A DNA stretch of 40,028 bases from NCBI GenBank assembly GCA_003165655.1, contig PMOY01000375.1, positions 1-40,028 on the forward strand, read 5' to 3'. Positions 8,621 to 17,681 of this stretch are shown piece by piece. The position numbers were made by a program, and so were the translations under genes. Every line of letters begins with the position of its first letter. The stretch's first letter is position 1. The notes under the pieces were generated by a model. The model was not told the origin of the DNA. It ran no database searches and saw only the letters and a program-made list of their open reading frames with translations. The DNA is from Solirubrobacterales bacterium. Its GTDB lineage: Bacteria > Actinomycetota > Thermoleophilia > Solirubrobacterales > Solirubrobacteraceae.

Positions 8621-10372
8621 GCGCCCGGCAACATCCAGGCCCTCCCGCACCGGCAGGTGCCCGCGCAACAGAGTGCCCTCGGGTCCCGACTCGACCCCCA
8701 GCACGCCGCCGGCCAGAAACACGCGCTCGCGTATTCCCGCGAGGCCGAAGCCCGACTTGGGCTCCTCCACCGCGAAGCCGACACCATCGTCCTGCACCTC
8801 GACGGTGACGGTACCGTCGCTCGCGGTGACGGCCACTCGCACTTTGCGCGCTCGCGCGTGCTTGACGACATTCGTCAGCGCCTCCTGGACGAGGCGGTAG
8901 ATGGTCGTCTCGAACTCTGGGCTCAGTCGCTCGTCGCCGGCCCGCGGATCTGGGAGCCGTAGCTCGGATGTGATTTCGAGGTCGTCCTGTCCGCGCCGTT
9001 CGATGAGGGCGCTCAACGCCGCGCGGAGCCCCAGGTCGTCGAGCGCGGCCGGGCGCAGGTCGGTGATGATCGCACGCAAGTTGCCAATCGCCGTCTCGAT
9101 CTCCTCGATCGCCTCCCTCATCGCCGCTTCGTTCTCCTCTGGGTCGCCGCGCTGGAGCACCGAGGCGAGGAGCACCTTCAGTCCGCCGAGTCCCTGAAGC
9201 GTTTCGTCGTGCAGCTCCCGCGCCCAGCGGCGCCGTTCGCCCTCCGCTACGGCGAAAGCTTCGCGCAGGCGCTCCGCGGCGACCGTCTGCGCCGTCGCGA
9301 CCGCGGTCGCGGCGCTGGCCGCGAACGCGCGCAGGGCGTGCTCGTCGTCATCGCTGAATGCGGACTGGGACCCGTGATCGAACGCGATCAGCACCCCGAG
9401 CTCGCTGGCCCGGTAGACGAGGGGGACGATCAGGCCGGTGTGCGCGCCCTCGACCCCAAGGAGCTCGGGCGCGATCCGCAGACGTGTGCGCACATCCGCG
9501 ATCCGCTCGGGGCGGCGGCGGCGGAGCACCTCTCCCGAGGTCGATCCCACGAGCGGAATGCGCTGGCCGTGCGCAGGGTCGGCCTGTCCAGCGCTGGCGA
9601 CCACCACCAGCTCCTCGCCCTCGCGCAACAGGATCAACAGGCTCCGGGCATGCACCAATGCCCGGCCGCGCTTGACGATCAGCTCGAGCACACGAGTCAG
9701 GTCGGTCTCGCCGCCGATCGCCAAGGCGATCGCTCGGGAGGCCTCCAGGCCACGCGCGGCGCGCTCGAGCTCGGCTCCGTGTCGCTGCGCGGACTCGTAC
9801 AGTCGCGCGTGTTCGATCGCGATTCCCGCCCAGTCGGCCAGCATCACGACCGCTTCCTCGTCGGCCTGATCGAACTCGCCGCCGTCCTTCTCGGTGAGGT
9901 AGAGGTTGCCCCACGCCTGCCCGCGCACGAGGATCGGCACCCCGAGAAACGTGCTCATCGCGGGGTGGCCGGCGGGAAAGCCGTAGGAGTGGGGGTGCTC
10001 ACCGACGTTGGCCAGGCGCAACGGCGACGGGGACGCGATCAGCTCACCGAGCACGCCACGTCCCCGGGGAAGGTCGCCGATCGCATGCTGTTCGCGCATA
10101 TCGATCCCACGCACGAGAAACCGCTCGAGCTCACGCCCGGACGCGTCCATGATCCCCAGCGCGGCGTAGCGCGCGCCGGTGATCTCGCGGGCCGTCTCGA
10201 GTACCCGGTCAAGGAGCGCCTCCTCATCGAGCTCGGACAAGATGTCGCGCCCGACTGCGATCACGCGCCGCAGCAGCTCGGCGTCAACCGAACCAGGCCC
10301 CCGCGAATGTGTGGTTGAGGGGCTGGCGATAAGAACCGATGATACGCCCGCGTTTGCCGGCGTCGCCGTCAT
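8594..10372 (-). CDS. GAF-domain sensor histidine kinase (HisKA_3 / DevS-like)
   Basis: Two GAF-like regions, phosphoacceptor RRRWARELHDETLQGLGGLK, ATPase LVQEALTNVVKHARARKVRV...DDGVGF...GFGLAGIRERV. Start chosen at MTATPAN; uncertain. Confidence 0.9.
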   Translation of the reverse strand: MTATPANAGVSSVLIASPSTTHSRGPGSVDAELLRRVIAVGRDILSELDEEALLDRVLETAREITGARYAALGIMDASGRELERFLVRGIDMREQHAIGDLPRGRGVLGELIASPSPLRLANVGEHPHSYGFPAGHPAMSTFLGVPILVRGQAWGNLYLTEKDGGEFDQADEEAVVMLADWAGIAIEHARLYESAQRHGAELERAARGLEASRAIALAIGGETDLTRVLELIVKRGRALVHARSLLILLREGEELVVVASAGQADPAHGQRIPLVGSTSGEVLRRRRPERIADVRTRLRIAPELLGVEGAHTGLIVPLVYRASELGVLIAFDHGSQSAFSDDDEHALRAFAASAATAVATAQTVAAERLREAFAVAEGERRRWARELHDETLQGLGGLKVLLASVLQRGDPEENEAAMREAIEEIETAIGNLRAIITDLRPAALDDLGLRAALSALIERRGQDDLEITSELRLPDPRAGDERLSPEFETTIYRLVQEALTNVVKHARARKVRVAVTASDGTVTVEVQDDGVGFAVEEPKSGFGLAGIRERVFLAGGVLGVESGPEGTLLRGHLPVREGLDVAGRSRAQQTAS

Positions 10373-10454
10373 CGTTGCGAGGAACCGTACTGCGATGTTC
10401 CTCCCGCACAATGTCGGTGCCCACCCACGACGTTCGAGACGAGAGGTCAGACGC

Positions 10455-11156
10455 ATGAGCGAATCCGAGGAGTTCATCATTGGCAGCGAAGTCGCCTGTA
10501 GCGATGGCGTCTGCGGGGATCTGAGACGCGTGGTCGTCGATCCGGTCGCTCGCGCGATCACCCATCTCGCGGTCGAGCCACGGCAGCGCGGAGGCACCGG
10601 TCGTCTTGTCCCGATCGATCTCGTGACCTCCTCAGTAGGGAAGGAGATCCGGCTGCGCTGCACGCAATCTGAGTTCCACGCGCTCGAGGACGCTGAAGAG
10701 ACGCAGTTCCTGCCCGGAGCGAGCGGACAATGGGGCTACCCGCAAGACCAGATGATCTCGTTGCCCTACTACGGACTTGGCCCGGGTGGCATGGGCGCGG
10801 GTGTCATCGGCACGGGTATGGGCGTGGGCGCGGTTCCCCTTGGCGGCATCGGCTCGGGGACGACCGGTCCCCATCCGGCCACCTATGACCACATACCCGT
10901 GGGTGAGGTGGAGGTGCGTCGCGGCGACCACGTCGACGCCACCGATGGGGCGATCGGACGGGTCCAGGGACTGGTCATCGATCCCAGCGATCATCGTGTG
11001 ACCCACTTCCTCCTCGCCGAGGGTCACCTGTGGGGCGAGAAGACGGTGGCCATTCCCATCAGCGCCGTTGCGCACGTCGGCGAAGTCGTGCGGCTCGAGC
11101 TCACCAAGGACGAGGTGCGGGACCTACCACCGGTCGACGTGGATCACCGCGATTGA
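10455..11156 (+). CDS. Protein with two PRC-barrel-like domains and a Gly/Met-rich linker
   Basis: MSESEEFIIGSEVACSDGVCGDLRRVVVDPVARAITHLAVEP and VEVRRGDHVDATDGAIGRVQGLVIDPSDHRVTHFLLAEGHLWGEKTVAIP, linked by GLGPGGMGAGVIGTGMGVGAVPLGGIGSG. Confidence 0.8.
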   Translation: MSESEEFIIGSEVACSDGVCGDLRRVVVDPVARAITHLAVEPRQRGGTGRLVPIDLVTSSVGKEIRLRCTQSEFHALEDAEETQFLPGASGQWGYPQDQMISLPYYGLGPGGMGAGVIGTGMGVGAVPLGGIGSGTTGPHPATYDHIPVGEVEVRRGDHVDATDGAIGRVQGLVIDPSDHRVTHFLLAEGHLWGEKTVAIPISAVAHVGEVVRLELTKDEVRDLPPVDVDHRD

Positions 11157-11181
11157 CCCCTCGTCAAGATGGGCGCGGCAC

Positions 11182-12333
11182 TCACGCCGAGCTCTCAGCC
11201 ACGGTGTCGAGCTCGTCCAGGTAGGGCGCCAGGTACTTGGCGGCGATCTTGCTGGGCGGCGTCCAGGTCGGCGCGTCGCCGATGAAGGAGCTCGATCCAT
11301 GTCCGCCGGTGACGTGGGCGCTGAGATAGCGCGGCTTGCCGCCGGTGAGCAGGATTCCCTGAATCACCGGGTGGAACGGCGCCGGCTCAGTCGCGAGGCC
11401 GGCGAAGGCGGCGATCGCCTGCGCGGCGGTGTCGGCTTGTTGGGAGGCGATTCCGCCGTGCTTGATCGCGAAGTCGGTTGCGTCACCGGCGGCGTAGACG
11501 CACTCGAGGCCACGGACCTTGCAATGCATGTCGACCGGGATGAAGCCCCCGTGGGCGCCGCTTGGGACGCCTGATACCGATGGGCCGTGGAGCTCTGGCA
11601 GCGCAATTACCCGGTCGACTTCGATCTGGCGCGCGCCGCGGCTGATCGTTACGCGGCCCGGTCCGGGAACCTCGCAGTGCGCCGAGGTGATCGTGGTGAT
11701 CCCATTCTCCTCGAGTAGCCGCTCGATCCCTTCGCTCGCGTCGCGGCCGAAGATCGCCAGTGGCGCGTCTTCGGGGGTGATGATCGTGATCTCGAGCTCG
11801 GCGCTGCTGTCGTAGGCGCGCGCCGCGGTCATCAGCGCGAGCTCGTACGCCGGGAGCGGCCACGCGTGCCCGGACGGAATCACGAACGCGAGCGAGTGCA
11901 CGTACTCGCCCTCGATGTCCTGGATCAGTCCATGGAGAAGCTCGTCGAGGCGCTGATCGTCGATCGTCAGCGCGTGCGGGTAGCGAGGGTACTGGCGCGC
12001 GCCGAGCGCGAGCAGCAGCGCGTCGTAGGCGAGCCGCCCGCCGCTCTCGGTGTGGACGACGCGCTCTGGAGCGTCGAGCCACTTGAAGCTGTCGCTGAGC
12101 AGCTCCGCGTCGAGATCGCGGGCGATCTGCTCGAGCGGGTAACGCCGCGCGACGGTGTACCCGAACGGCTCGCGAACGGTCATCGGCCGGTAGACGAACT
12201 CGTGCTCCGGGGCAAGGATCCTCGTCGCGACGCGCTCGCCGCCCAGCTCGCGCAGCGCGAGCGCAGCTTCGAGCCCCGCCACCCCAGCGCCGACGATCAG
12301 AATATTGAGTGGCTGAGAAGAGGTCGATGTCAT
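11182..12333 (-). CDS. FAD/NAD(P)-dependent oxidoreductase (NDH-2/SQR-like)
   Basis: LNILIVGAGVAGLEAALALRELGG (dinucleotide-binding GxGxxG), ...VYAAGDATDF (FAD motif). ATG 12333. Confidence 0.85.
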   Translation of the reverse strand: MTSTSSQPLNILIVGAGVAGLEAALALRELGGERVATRILAPEHEFVYRPMTVREPFGYTVARRYPLEQIARDLDAELLSDSFKWLDAPERVVHTESGGRLAYDALLLALGARQYPRYPHALTIDDQRLDELLHGLIQDIEGEYVHSLAFVIPSGHAWPLPAYELALMTAARAYDSSAELEITIITPEDAPLAIFGRDASEGIERLLEENGITTITSAHCEVPGPGRVTISRGARQIEVDRVIALPELHGPSVSGVPSGAHGGFIPVDMHCKVRGLECVYAAGDATDFAIKHGGIASQQADTAAQAIAAFAGLATEPAPFHPVIQGILLTGGKPRYLSAHVTGGHGSSSFIGDAPTWTPPSKIAAKYLAPYLDELDTVAESSA

Positions 12334-12500
12334 GACAGCGATCCTATGCCGCGGCGGCGGCGTAGACAGCCGCGAAATGCCCGGTTCTTCGTGCGGAGAA
12401 ATACGGAAGGGCGCGCGCGGGCGGCGTTTCAGCCTTTTCCACGTGATCCGCACGGACAAATACCGATGGCCGGCCGCTGCATCGTGCGTACGGTTAACCG

Positions 12501-13034
12501 ATGCCCAGTCGCTCGCGGAGAAACCAGGCTCAGATCGGGTCCGCGCACTTGCGCCTCGTTCCGAGGCGAGACGCCGCGCTCCCGACGGCGAGTGAGCGAA
12601 CGATTCGAGTCGTGCTCGCCGACGACCGCGCGCTCATGCGACGTAACCTGCGGCTCCTCCTGCACGACGAGGAGGGCGTCGAGGTGATCGCCGAAGCAGC
12701 GGATCTGGTGGCGGTCGCGTGTCAGCTGCACGCGCATCGTCCGGATGTCCTCGTGCTCGACCTCGGGATGTCCAACGGGTCGAGCATCGAGGCGGTGGGG
12801 CGGCTACGCGAGCAGGAGTCGAGCACCCAGATCGTGGTTCTGACGATGAATGACAGCCCGGTGCTCGTGCAAATGGCGCTCGATGCGGGCGCGATCGGCT
12901 TCGTGCTCAAGGAGCTCGCGGACGCCGAGCTTGCCCCGGCGGTACGGAGCGCTGCCGACGGACGGGAGTACCTCAGCCCGGGCGTCGCGGGAAGGCTCGA
13001 GTCGCTCAGACGGTCGCTGGGCCGCGGCAGCTGA
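12501..13034 (+). CDS. Receiver-domain response regulator lacking the LuxR HTH
   Basis: IRVVLADDRALMRRNLRLLLHDEEGVEVIAEAADL...VLVLDLGMSNGSSIEAVGRLREQ...GFVLKELADAELAPAVRS..., close paralog of 7940-8620, stops right after the receiver (SLRRSLGRGS*). Confidence 0.85.
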   Translation: MPSRSRRNQAQIGSAHLRLVPRRDAALPTASERTIRVVLADDRALMRRNLRLLLHDEEGVEVIAEAADLVAVACQLHAHRPDVLVLDLGMSNGSSIEAVGRLREQESSTQIVVLTMNDSPVLVQMALDAGAIGFVLKELADAELAPAVRSAADGREYLSPGVAGRLESLRRSLGRGS

Positions 13035-13089
13035 CGGCGCGCGAGATCGGGCGCGTCGGCGTCGCCTACCGCCTCGTAGACTGCGCTGG

Positions 13090-13416
13090 ATGGTCTTGCC
13101 ACCGGGACATCACCGAGAGATCGCGAGCGGACGTCAATTCTCGACGCGCGAGACGCGGATCATCGGGGCCGTGCTCGTCGGCTTGGCGATTTTCGCCGTC
13201 GCGATCATCATCGCGCTGACCGGACCGAGCCAGAGCACGACTCCCGGCTGCGTCGACGTCTCGATCTTGGGCGCGACAGGGGCGGCCGCGCTCCACCAAT
13301 GCGGCGCCGATGCGCGTTCACTGTGCCTCTCGGCCGGCAAGCCGAACGGCTACTTCGGGGAGACCGGCCGGGAGATTCAGGCGGTGTGTCGCAAGGACGG
13401 GTTCCCCGTCGGCTGA
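13090..13416 (+). CDS. Small single-TM protein of unknown function, Cys-containing C-terminal part
   Basis: MVLPPGHHREIASGRQFSTRETRIIGAVLVGLAIFAVAIIIALTGPSQSTTPGCVDVSILGATGAAALHQCGADARSLC...AVCRKDGFPVG. Confidence 0.6.
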   Translation: MVLPPGHHREIASGRQFSTRETRIIGAVLVGLAIFAVAIIIALTGPSQSTTPGCVDVSILGATGAAALHQCGADARSLCLSAGKPNGYFGETGREIQAVCRKDGFPVG

Positions 13417-13439
13417 GCTCAAGGAAACGGAGAAGCCAT

Positions 13440-14549
13440 TTGTCACAGCCAGCCCCAGCATCGAGCGACCCGGACGTGTTTCGCGCACAGTTTCCAGTGC
13501 TCGATCGGCTCGTCTATCTCAACGCGGGCACCGAGGGCCCGGTACCGCGGGCCGCCGCCGAGGCGGCCACCGCGCGGATCGAGGTCGAGCTTTCGCGCGG
13601 TCGCTGCGGACGTGGGTACTTCGAGGAGCTGATCGGGATGGCGACCGACCTCCGCGCCCGCTACGCGGCGGCGCTCGGCTGTGATTTCGCCTCGGTCGCC
13701 CTCACCGGATCGACCACCGACGGCGTCAACACCGTGCTCGCCGGGCTCGATCTGCGTCCCGGGGAGGAGATCATCACCAGCGACGAAGAGCATCCGGGCC
13801 TGCTCGCGCCCCTGGCCAGGTCGCGGCTGCGCCACGGGATCACCCTACGAGTGGTGCCATGGGACGAGCTCGCGCATGCTGCCTCATCCTCGACCCGGCT
13901 GATCGCCTGCTCGCACGTCTCATGGGTCTCCGGCCGCGTGATGGACGTCTCCGCGCTCGCCGCCTCCGGCGCGCCGGTCCTGCTCGACGGTGCCCAGGCG
14001 CTGGGGGCGGTTCCCGTCAACGTCCGTTCCCTCGGATGCGCCTTCTATGCCGCCTCCGGTCAGAAGTGGCTGTGCGGACCCGAGGGAAGCGGATGCCTGT
14101 TCGTCGACCACGACCGCCTCGACGACCTGTTGATTCCATGGCCGAATTACGGCTCCTTGACCCGAGGAAGCAATCCCCTGGATCTCATCCCGGCGGACGG
14201 TGCGACCCGGTTCGACCACGGCTTTCCACCCGGCGTGCGCAGCGCCATGGCGCTTGCGTCGCTCGAGGTGCTGGAGGCGCCGGGCTGGGAATGGGTACAC
14301 GGGCGCGCGGCCGATCTCGCCGCCGCCCTCGCCTCCGGCCTCGAGGCGCGCAACCTCGAGGTCGCACCACGCGGGCGCTCGACGCTCGTCTCGTGGCGCA
14401 GCACAGACCCCGATGCCGAGGTGCAGCGGTTCGCCGACGCTGGGGTCATCGTTCGCAGCATTCCCGGTCAGGGGCTGGTTCGCGCCTCGGTCGGCGCGTG
14501 GTCCTCCGCGGGCGATGTCGACACTCTCGCGCGCCTCGCCGCCGCATAA
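13440..14549 (+). CDS. Class V aminotransferase / cysteine desulfurase-like PLP enzyme
   Basis: TTG start; LVYLNAGTEGPVP, ALTGSTTDGVNTVL, SHVSWVSGRVMDV, VLLDGAQALGAVPVNV, FYAASGQKWLCGPEGSGCLFV (PLP Lys). Confidence 0.9.
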   Translation: MSQPAPASSDPDVFRAQFPVLDRLVYLNAGTEGPVPRAAAEAATARIEVELSRGRCGRGYFEELIGMATDLRARYAAALGCDFASVALTGSTTDGVNTVLAGLDLRPGEEIITSDEEHPGLLAPLARSRLRHGITLRVVPWDELAHAASSSTRLIACSHVSWVSGRVMDVSALAASGAPVLLDGAQALGAVPVNVRSLGCAFYAASGQKWLCGPEGSGCLFVDHDRLDDLLIPWPNYGSLTRGSNPLDLIPADGATRFDHGFPPGVRSAMALASLEVLEAPGWEWVHGRAADLAAALASGLEARNLEVAPRGRSTLVSWRSTDPDAEVQRFADAGVIVRSIPGQGLVRASVGAWSSAGDVDTLARLAAA

Positions 14550-14622
14550 CCGGGACGCGTCCGCGACCGTCAACCGGGAGCCGGCAACCTTGGGCGCCGC
14601 GGAGACGGTCGGCCAACGCGGC

Positions 14623-15384
14623 TCAGCCCGCCACTGCGCCAAGCACCCGCTGGGCATGGGTATACACGTTGACGCTGGTCCCGCGCGCGAATCCGCACAG
14701 CGTGAGCCCCCGGTCCTCTGCCAGCTCGATCGCCAGCGAGCTCGGCGCTCCCACCCCAACGAGGATCGGAGCGCCCGCAACCGCGGCCTTCTGGACGAGC
14801 TCGAATGACAGCCGCCCGCTCACGCAGAGAACGAGGTCGTGGAGCGGGAGCGAGCCGTCGATCAGCGCGCGCCCGATCACCTTATCCATCGCGTTGTGCC
14901 GGCCTACGTCCTCGCGGCTCAGCAGCAACTCGCCGCGATCGTCGAACAGGCCGGTGGCGTGCACGCCGCCGGTGCGCTGGAACGCGGGCTGCGAGAGCCG
15001 CTCCGGAAGCCGTGCGATCAGCGCGCGCGCGAGCGTTGGGCCCGCAGGCAAGGCCGCGCTGTACACGGCGACCTCCTCCAGCGCGCCCTTGCCGCATACG
15101 CCGCACGAGGACGTCGTGTAGAAGCGCCGAGCGCCGATCTCGCGCAGCAGCGGCCCCGCCACCTCGATCGTGTTCGTGGCGAGGTCCTCGGTCAGGCCGG
15201 CGTCGTGGACACGGTCGATCAGTCCCTCGCCGTACAGGAAGCCGAGCGCCAGTTCCTCGTCGTGCCCGGGCGTCCGCATCGTCACCGCCAGCGGCCGGCC
15301 GTCGACCCGGATTTCGAGTGGTTCTTCGATGGCCACATCGTCGCTGCCCGCGTCGTGGCGAATCGTTCGATACAGAGCGGACAC
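14623..15384 (-). CDS. fdhD: Formate dehydrogenase accessory sulfurtransferase FdhD
   Basis: [40 protein letters not shown] (CxxC), [34 protein letters not shown]. Confidence 0.93.
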   Translation of the reverse strand: MSALYRTIRHDAGSDDVAIEEPLEIRVDGRPLAVTMRTPGHDEELALGFLYGEGLIDRVHDAGLTEDLATNTIEVAGPLLREIGARRFYTTSSCGVCGKGALEEVAVYSAALPAGPTLARALIARLPERLSQPAFQRTGGVHATGLFDDRGELLLSREDVGRHNAMDKVIGRALIDGSLPLHDLVLCVSGRLSFELVQKAAVAGAPILVGVGAPSSLAIELAEDRGLTLCGFARGTSVNVYTHAQRVLGAVAG

Positions 15385-15389
15385 CCCTC

Positions 15390-16046
15390 CTACGCGCTCG
15401 CCTTCCCCTCCGCCCGCGGGAACGCGCGCTCCATGTCGGCCAGCGTCGGCGGGCGGCCGCTCAGCCGCTCGCTTGTCCCGACCGGCCGTAGTGCCGCTCG
15501 AACGAGCTCGAGCTGGCGCGCGGCGATGTCGGCGTCGACCGAGGAGAAGGCCCGCGTGGCCTCGCAGACGCCCTTGAACATCATGAGCACGTCGAGCGCG
15601 CCGACGTCGTCGCGAACCGCCCCGGCGTCCTGCGCTCGGCCGAGCAACTGATCGAGCACGCCGACCAGTTCCGTATGGGCGGCGCGGATGTCCTCGTTGG
15701 ACAGGAACGTGTCGGCAACAGCTTCGAACAGCGAGCGATCGGCTTGCTGGGAGCCGAGCATGCTGGCGAGTAGCTCAAACAGGGCCCCGTCGGGGTCGGG
15801 GTCGGTGAGCACCTCGCGTCCGCGGGCGGTCGCTTGATGCATGCGGTCGACGACGATCGCTGCAATCAGATGCTCCTTCGTCGGGAAGCGGCGGAAGACC
15901 GTGCCCTGGCCGACGCCGGCGCGGCGGGCGATCTCCGCGACGCCAACCTCGAGCCCATGCTCCGCGAACGCGTCGGCGGCGGCGTCGAGAAGGAGCCGCC
16001 GGTTGCGCTCGGCATCCGCCCGTAGAGGCTTGGAGGTTTCGGGCAT
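15390..16046 (-). CDS. TetR/AcrR-family transcriptional regulator
   Basis: [51 protein letters not shown]. Confidence 0.92.
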   Translation of the reverse strand: MPETSKPLRADAERNRRLLLDAAADAFAEHGLEVGVAEIARRAGVGQGTVFRRFPTKEHLIAAIVVDRMHQATARGREVLTDPDPDGALFELLASMLGSQQADRSLFEAVADTFLSNEDIRAAHTELVGVLDQLLGRAQDAGAVRDDVGALDVLMMFKGVCEATRAFSSVDADIAARQLELVRAALRPVGTSERLSGRPPTLADMERAFPRAEGKASA

Positions 16047-16058
16047 GGCTTCATTGTC

Positions 16059-17516
16059 CTACGTCACCACGGGTGACGGGGCCAGATCGATCCCCACGAC
16101 GTGACGGCGTCGTAGCCCGAACGCAAGCAGCACCGCACCGGACCCCAGCACGATGGCTCCGCCTGCGAACGCCAGGTGATAGCCGCTGACCAGCGCGGCG
16201 AGGTGAGCCGTTGCCCCGACGTTGCCGTGCAGCAGGCCGGCGGTGTGACTGGCCGCCAGCGTCGCGAGGACCGCCAAGCCGAGCGCCCCGCCGACCTGCT
16301 GCGCCGTGTTGAACAACCCGGAGGCGAGGCCGGCGTCGTCTGGTTGAACGTTGCCCGTCCCGAGCAGGGTGATCGGGACGAACGTGAGTCCCATCCCGAT
16401 GCTCAGCGGCATCAGCCCCACGAGCAGGTCCCCGGCATAGCTGCCGTGGACCGGCACGCGGGTGAGCAGGGCCATTCCGACCGTCGCGATCGTGATCCCC
16501 CCGACCGCGACCGCCCGCACGCCCAGGCGGCGGATCAGCTGCTGTGCGGCAGCGGCGCCGATTCCGATCCCCGCCGTCACGGGGAGGAACGCGAGCCCGG
16601 CTCGCAGCGGGCTGTAGCCGAGGATCTCCTGTACGTACAGCGAGGCGAAGAAGAACATCGAGAACATGCCCGAGGCGACGAGCAGCATGACGACGTCGGC
16701 GACCGTCAGCGTCCGGATTCGGAAGATGCTCGGCCGCACGAGCGGGGCCGGGCTTCGTCGCTCGATCGCTGCGAACGCCGCGAGCAGAGCAAGGGCGCCC
16801 GCGATCATGGCGACGGTGCGCGGCGAGCCCCAACCGAACGACTGCGCCTTGACGATCGCGTAAACGAACAGGACGAGACCGCCGGTGACGGTCGCCGCTC
16901 CGGCGAGGTCGAACGTGCGGTGCGCGGTCGAGGCTCGCGATTCGGGAACGAAGCGGACCGCCATCGCGAGCGCGATCATTCCCACCGGGACGTTGACGAA
17001 GAAGATCCACTGCCACGAGAGCAGATCGGTGAGCACCCCGCCGAGCAGCAGTCCGACGGCGCCGCCGCCGGCGGCGATCCCGCTCCATACTCCGAGCGCC
17101 TTCGTCCGCTCCTCGCTTGAGGTGAAGGTGGTGGTGATGATCGAGAGCGCGGCGGGGGAGACGAGCGCGGCGCCGAGGCCCTGGAGAGCACGGCCGGCGA
17201 TCAGCATCCCGGGCGACTGCGCGAGTCCGTTCAGGAGCGAGGCGAACGAGAACAGCGCGACACCGACGCTGAACAGACGCTTGCGGCCGATCAGGTCGGC
17301 TGCGCGCCCACCGAGCAAGAGGAAGCCGCCGAAGATCAGCGTGTAGCCGTTCACCACCCACTGCAAGCTCGAGGGGGAGAAGTGCAGGCCGTGCTGGATC
17401 GACGGGAGCGCCACGTTGACGATCGTGACATCGAGGACGACCATGAACTGCGCAAGGCAGGCGATCACGAGCACAAGCCAGCGGTTGGTGGACGGGGATG
17501 CAGACGCGGCGGTCAC
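16059..17516 (-). CDS. MFS drug transporter, DHA2 (EmrB/QacA) type
   Basis: NRWLVLVIACLAQFMVVLDVTIVNVALPSIQHGL...LQWVVNGYTLIFGGFLLLGGRAADLIGRKRLF...; many TM segments. GTG 17516 preceded by AGGAGG. Confidence 0.93.
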   Translation of the reverse strand: MTAASASPSTNRWLVLVIACLAQFMVVLDVTIVNVALPSIQHGLHFSPSSLQWVVNGYTLIFGGFLLLGGRAADLIGRKRLFSVGVALFSFASLLNGLAQSPGMLIAGRALQGLGAALVSPAALSIITTTFTSSEERTKALGVWSGIAAGGGAVGLLLGGVLTDLLSWQWIFFVNVPVGMIALAMAVRFVPESRASTAHRTFDLAGAATVTGGLVLFVYAIVKAQSFGWGSPRTVAMIAGALALLAAFAAIERRSPAPLVRPSIFRIRTLTVADVVMLLVASGMFSMFFFASLYVQEILGYSPLRAGLAFLPVTAGIGIGAAAAQQLIRRLGVRAVAVGGITIATVGMALLTRVPVHGSYAGDLLVGLMPLSIGMGLTFVPITLLGTGNVQPDDAGLASGLFNTAQQVGGALGLAVLATLAASHTAGLLHGNVGATAHLAALVSGYHLAFAGGAIVLGSGAVLLAFGLRRRHVVGIDLAPSPVVT

Positions 17517-17575
17517 GGGGGCCTCCTGATCGATCGGCTGACGATCCGCCGCGCCGCGAGTGTGACAATGAGCAC

Positions 17576-17599
17576 TAAGCGGACCCAGCGGTCCGCTTA
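17576..17599. promoter_or_regulatory. Palindromic operator O1 (probable TetR site)
   Basis: taagcggacc-cagc-ggtccgctta: perfect 10-bp arms, upstream of the MFS-TetR transcription unit. Confidence 0.75.
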
Positions 17600-17609
17600 G
17601 CCTAACACA

Positions 17610-17631
17610 AAGTGGACCGTCGAGTCCGCTT
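17610..17631. promoter_or_regulatory. Palindromic operator O2 (probable TetR site)
   Basis: aagtggac-cgtcga-gtccgctt: same half-site and N6 spacing as O1 with one mismatch. Confidence 0.68.
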
Positions 17632-17681
17632 GGCACATCCCGGCGCGATGACGACGGCGGCGACTAGGGTAGGACCGTGCT

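Noticed and set aside
9209-10318. 369-aa plus-strand ORF over the histidine kinase
   Set aside because: No motifs; the opposite strand has complete GAF, HisKA_3 and ATPase motifs.
13859-15121. 420-aa plus-strand ORF overlapping the aminotransferase and fdhD
   Set aside because: Arg-rich shadow ORF conflicting with two confident genes.
16176-17120. 314-aa plus-strand ORF antisense to the MFS transporter
   Set aside because: Charged low-complexity translation without TM segments or motifs; MFS evidence on the minus strand is strong.
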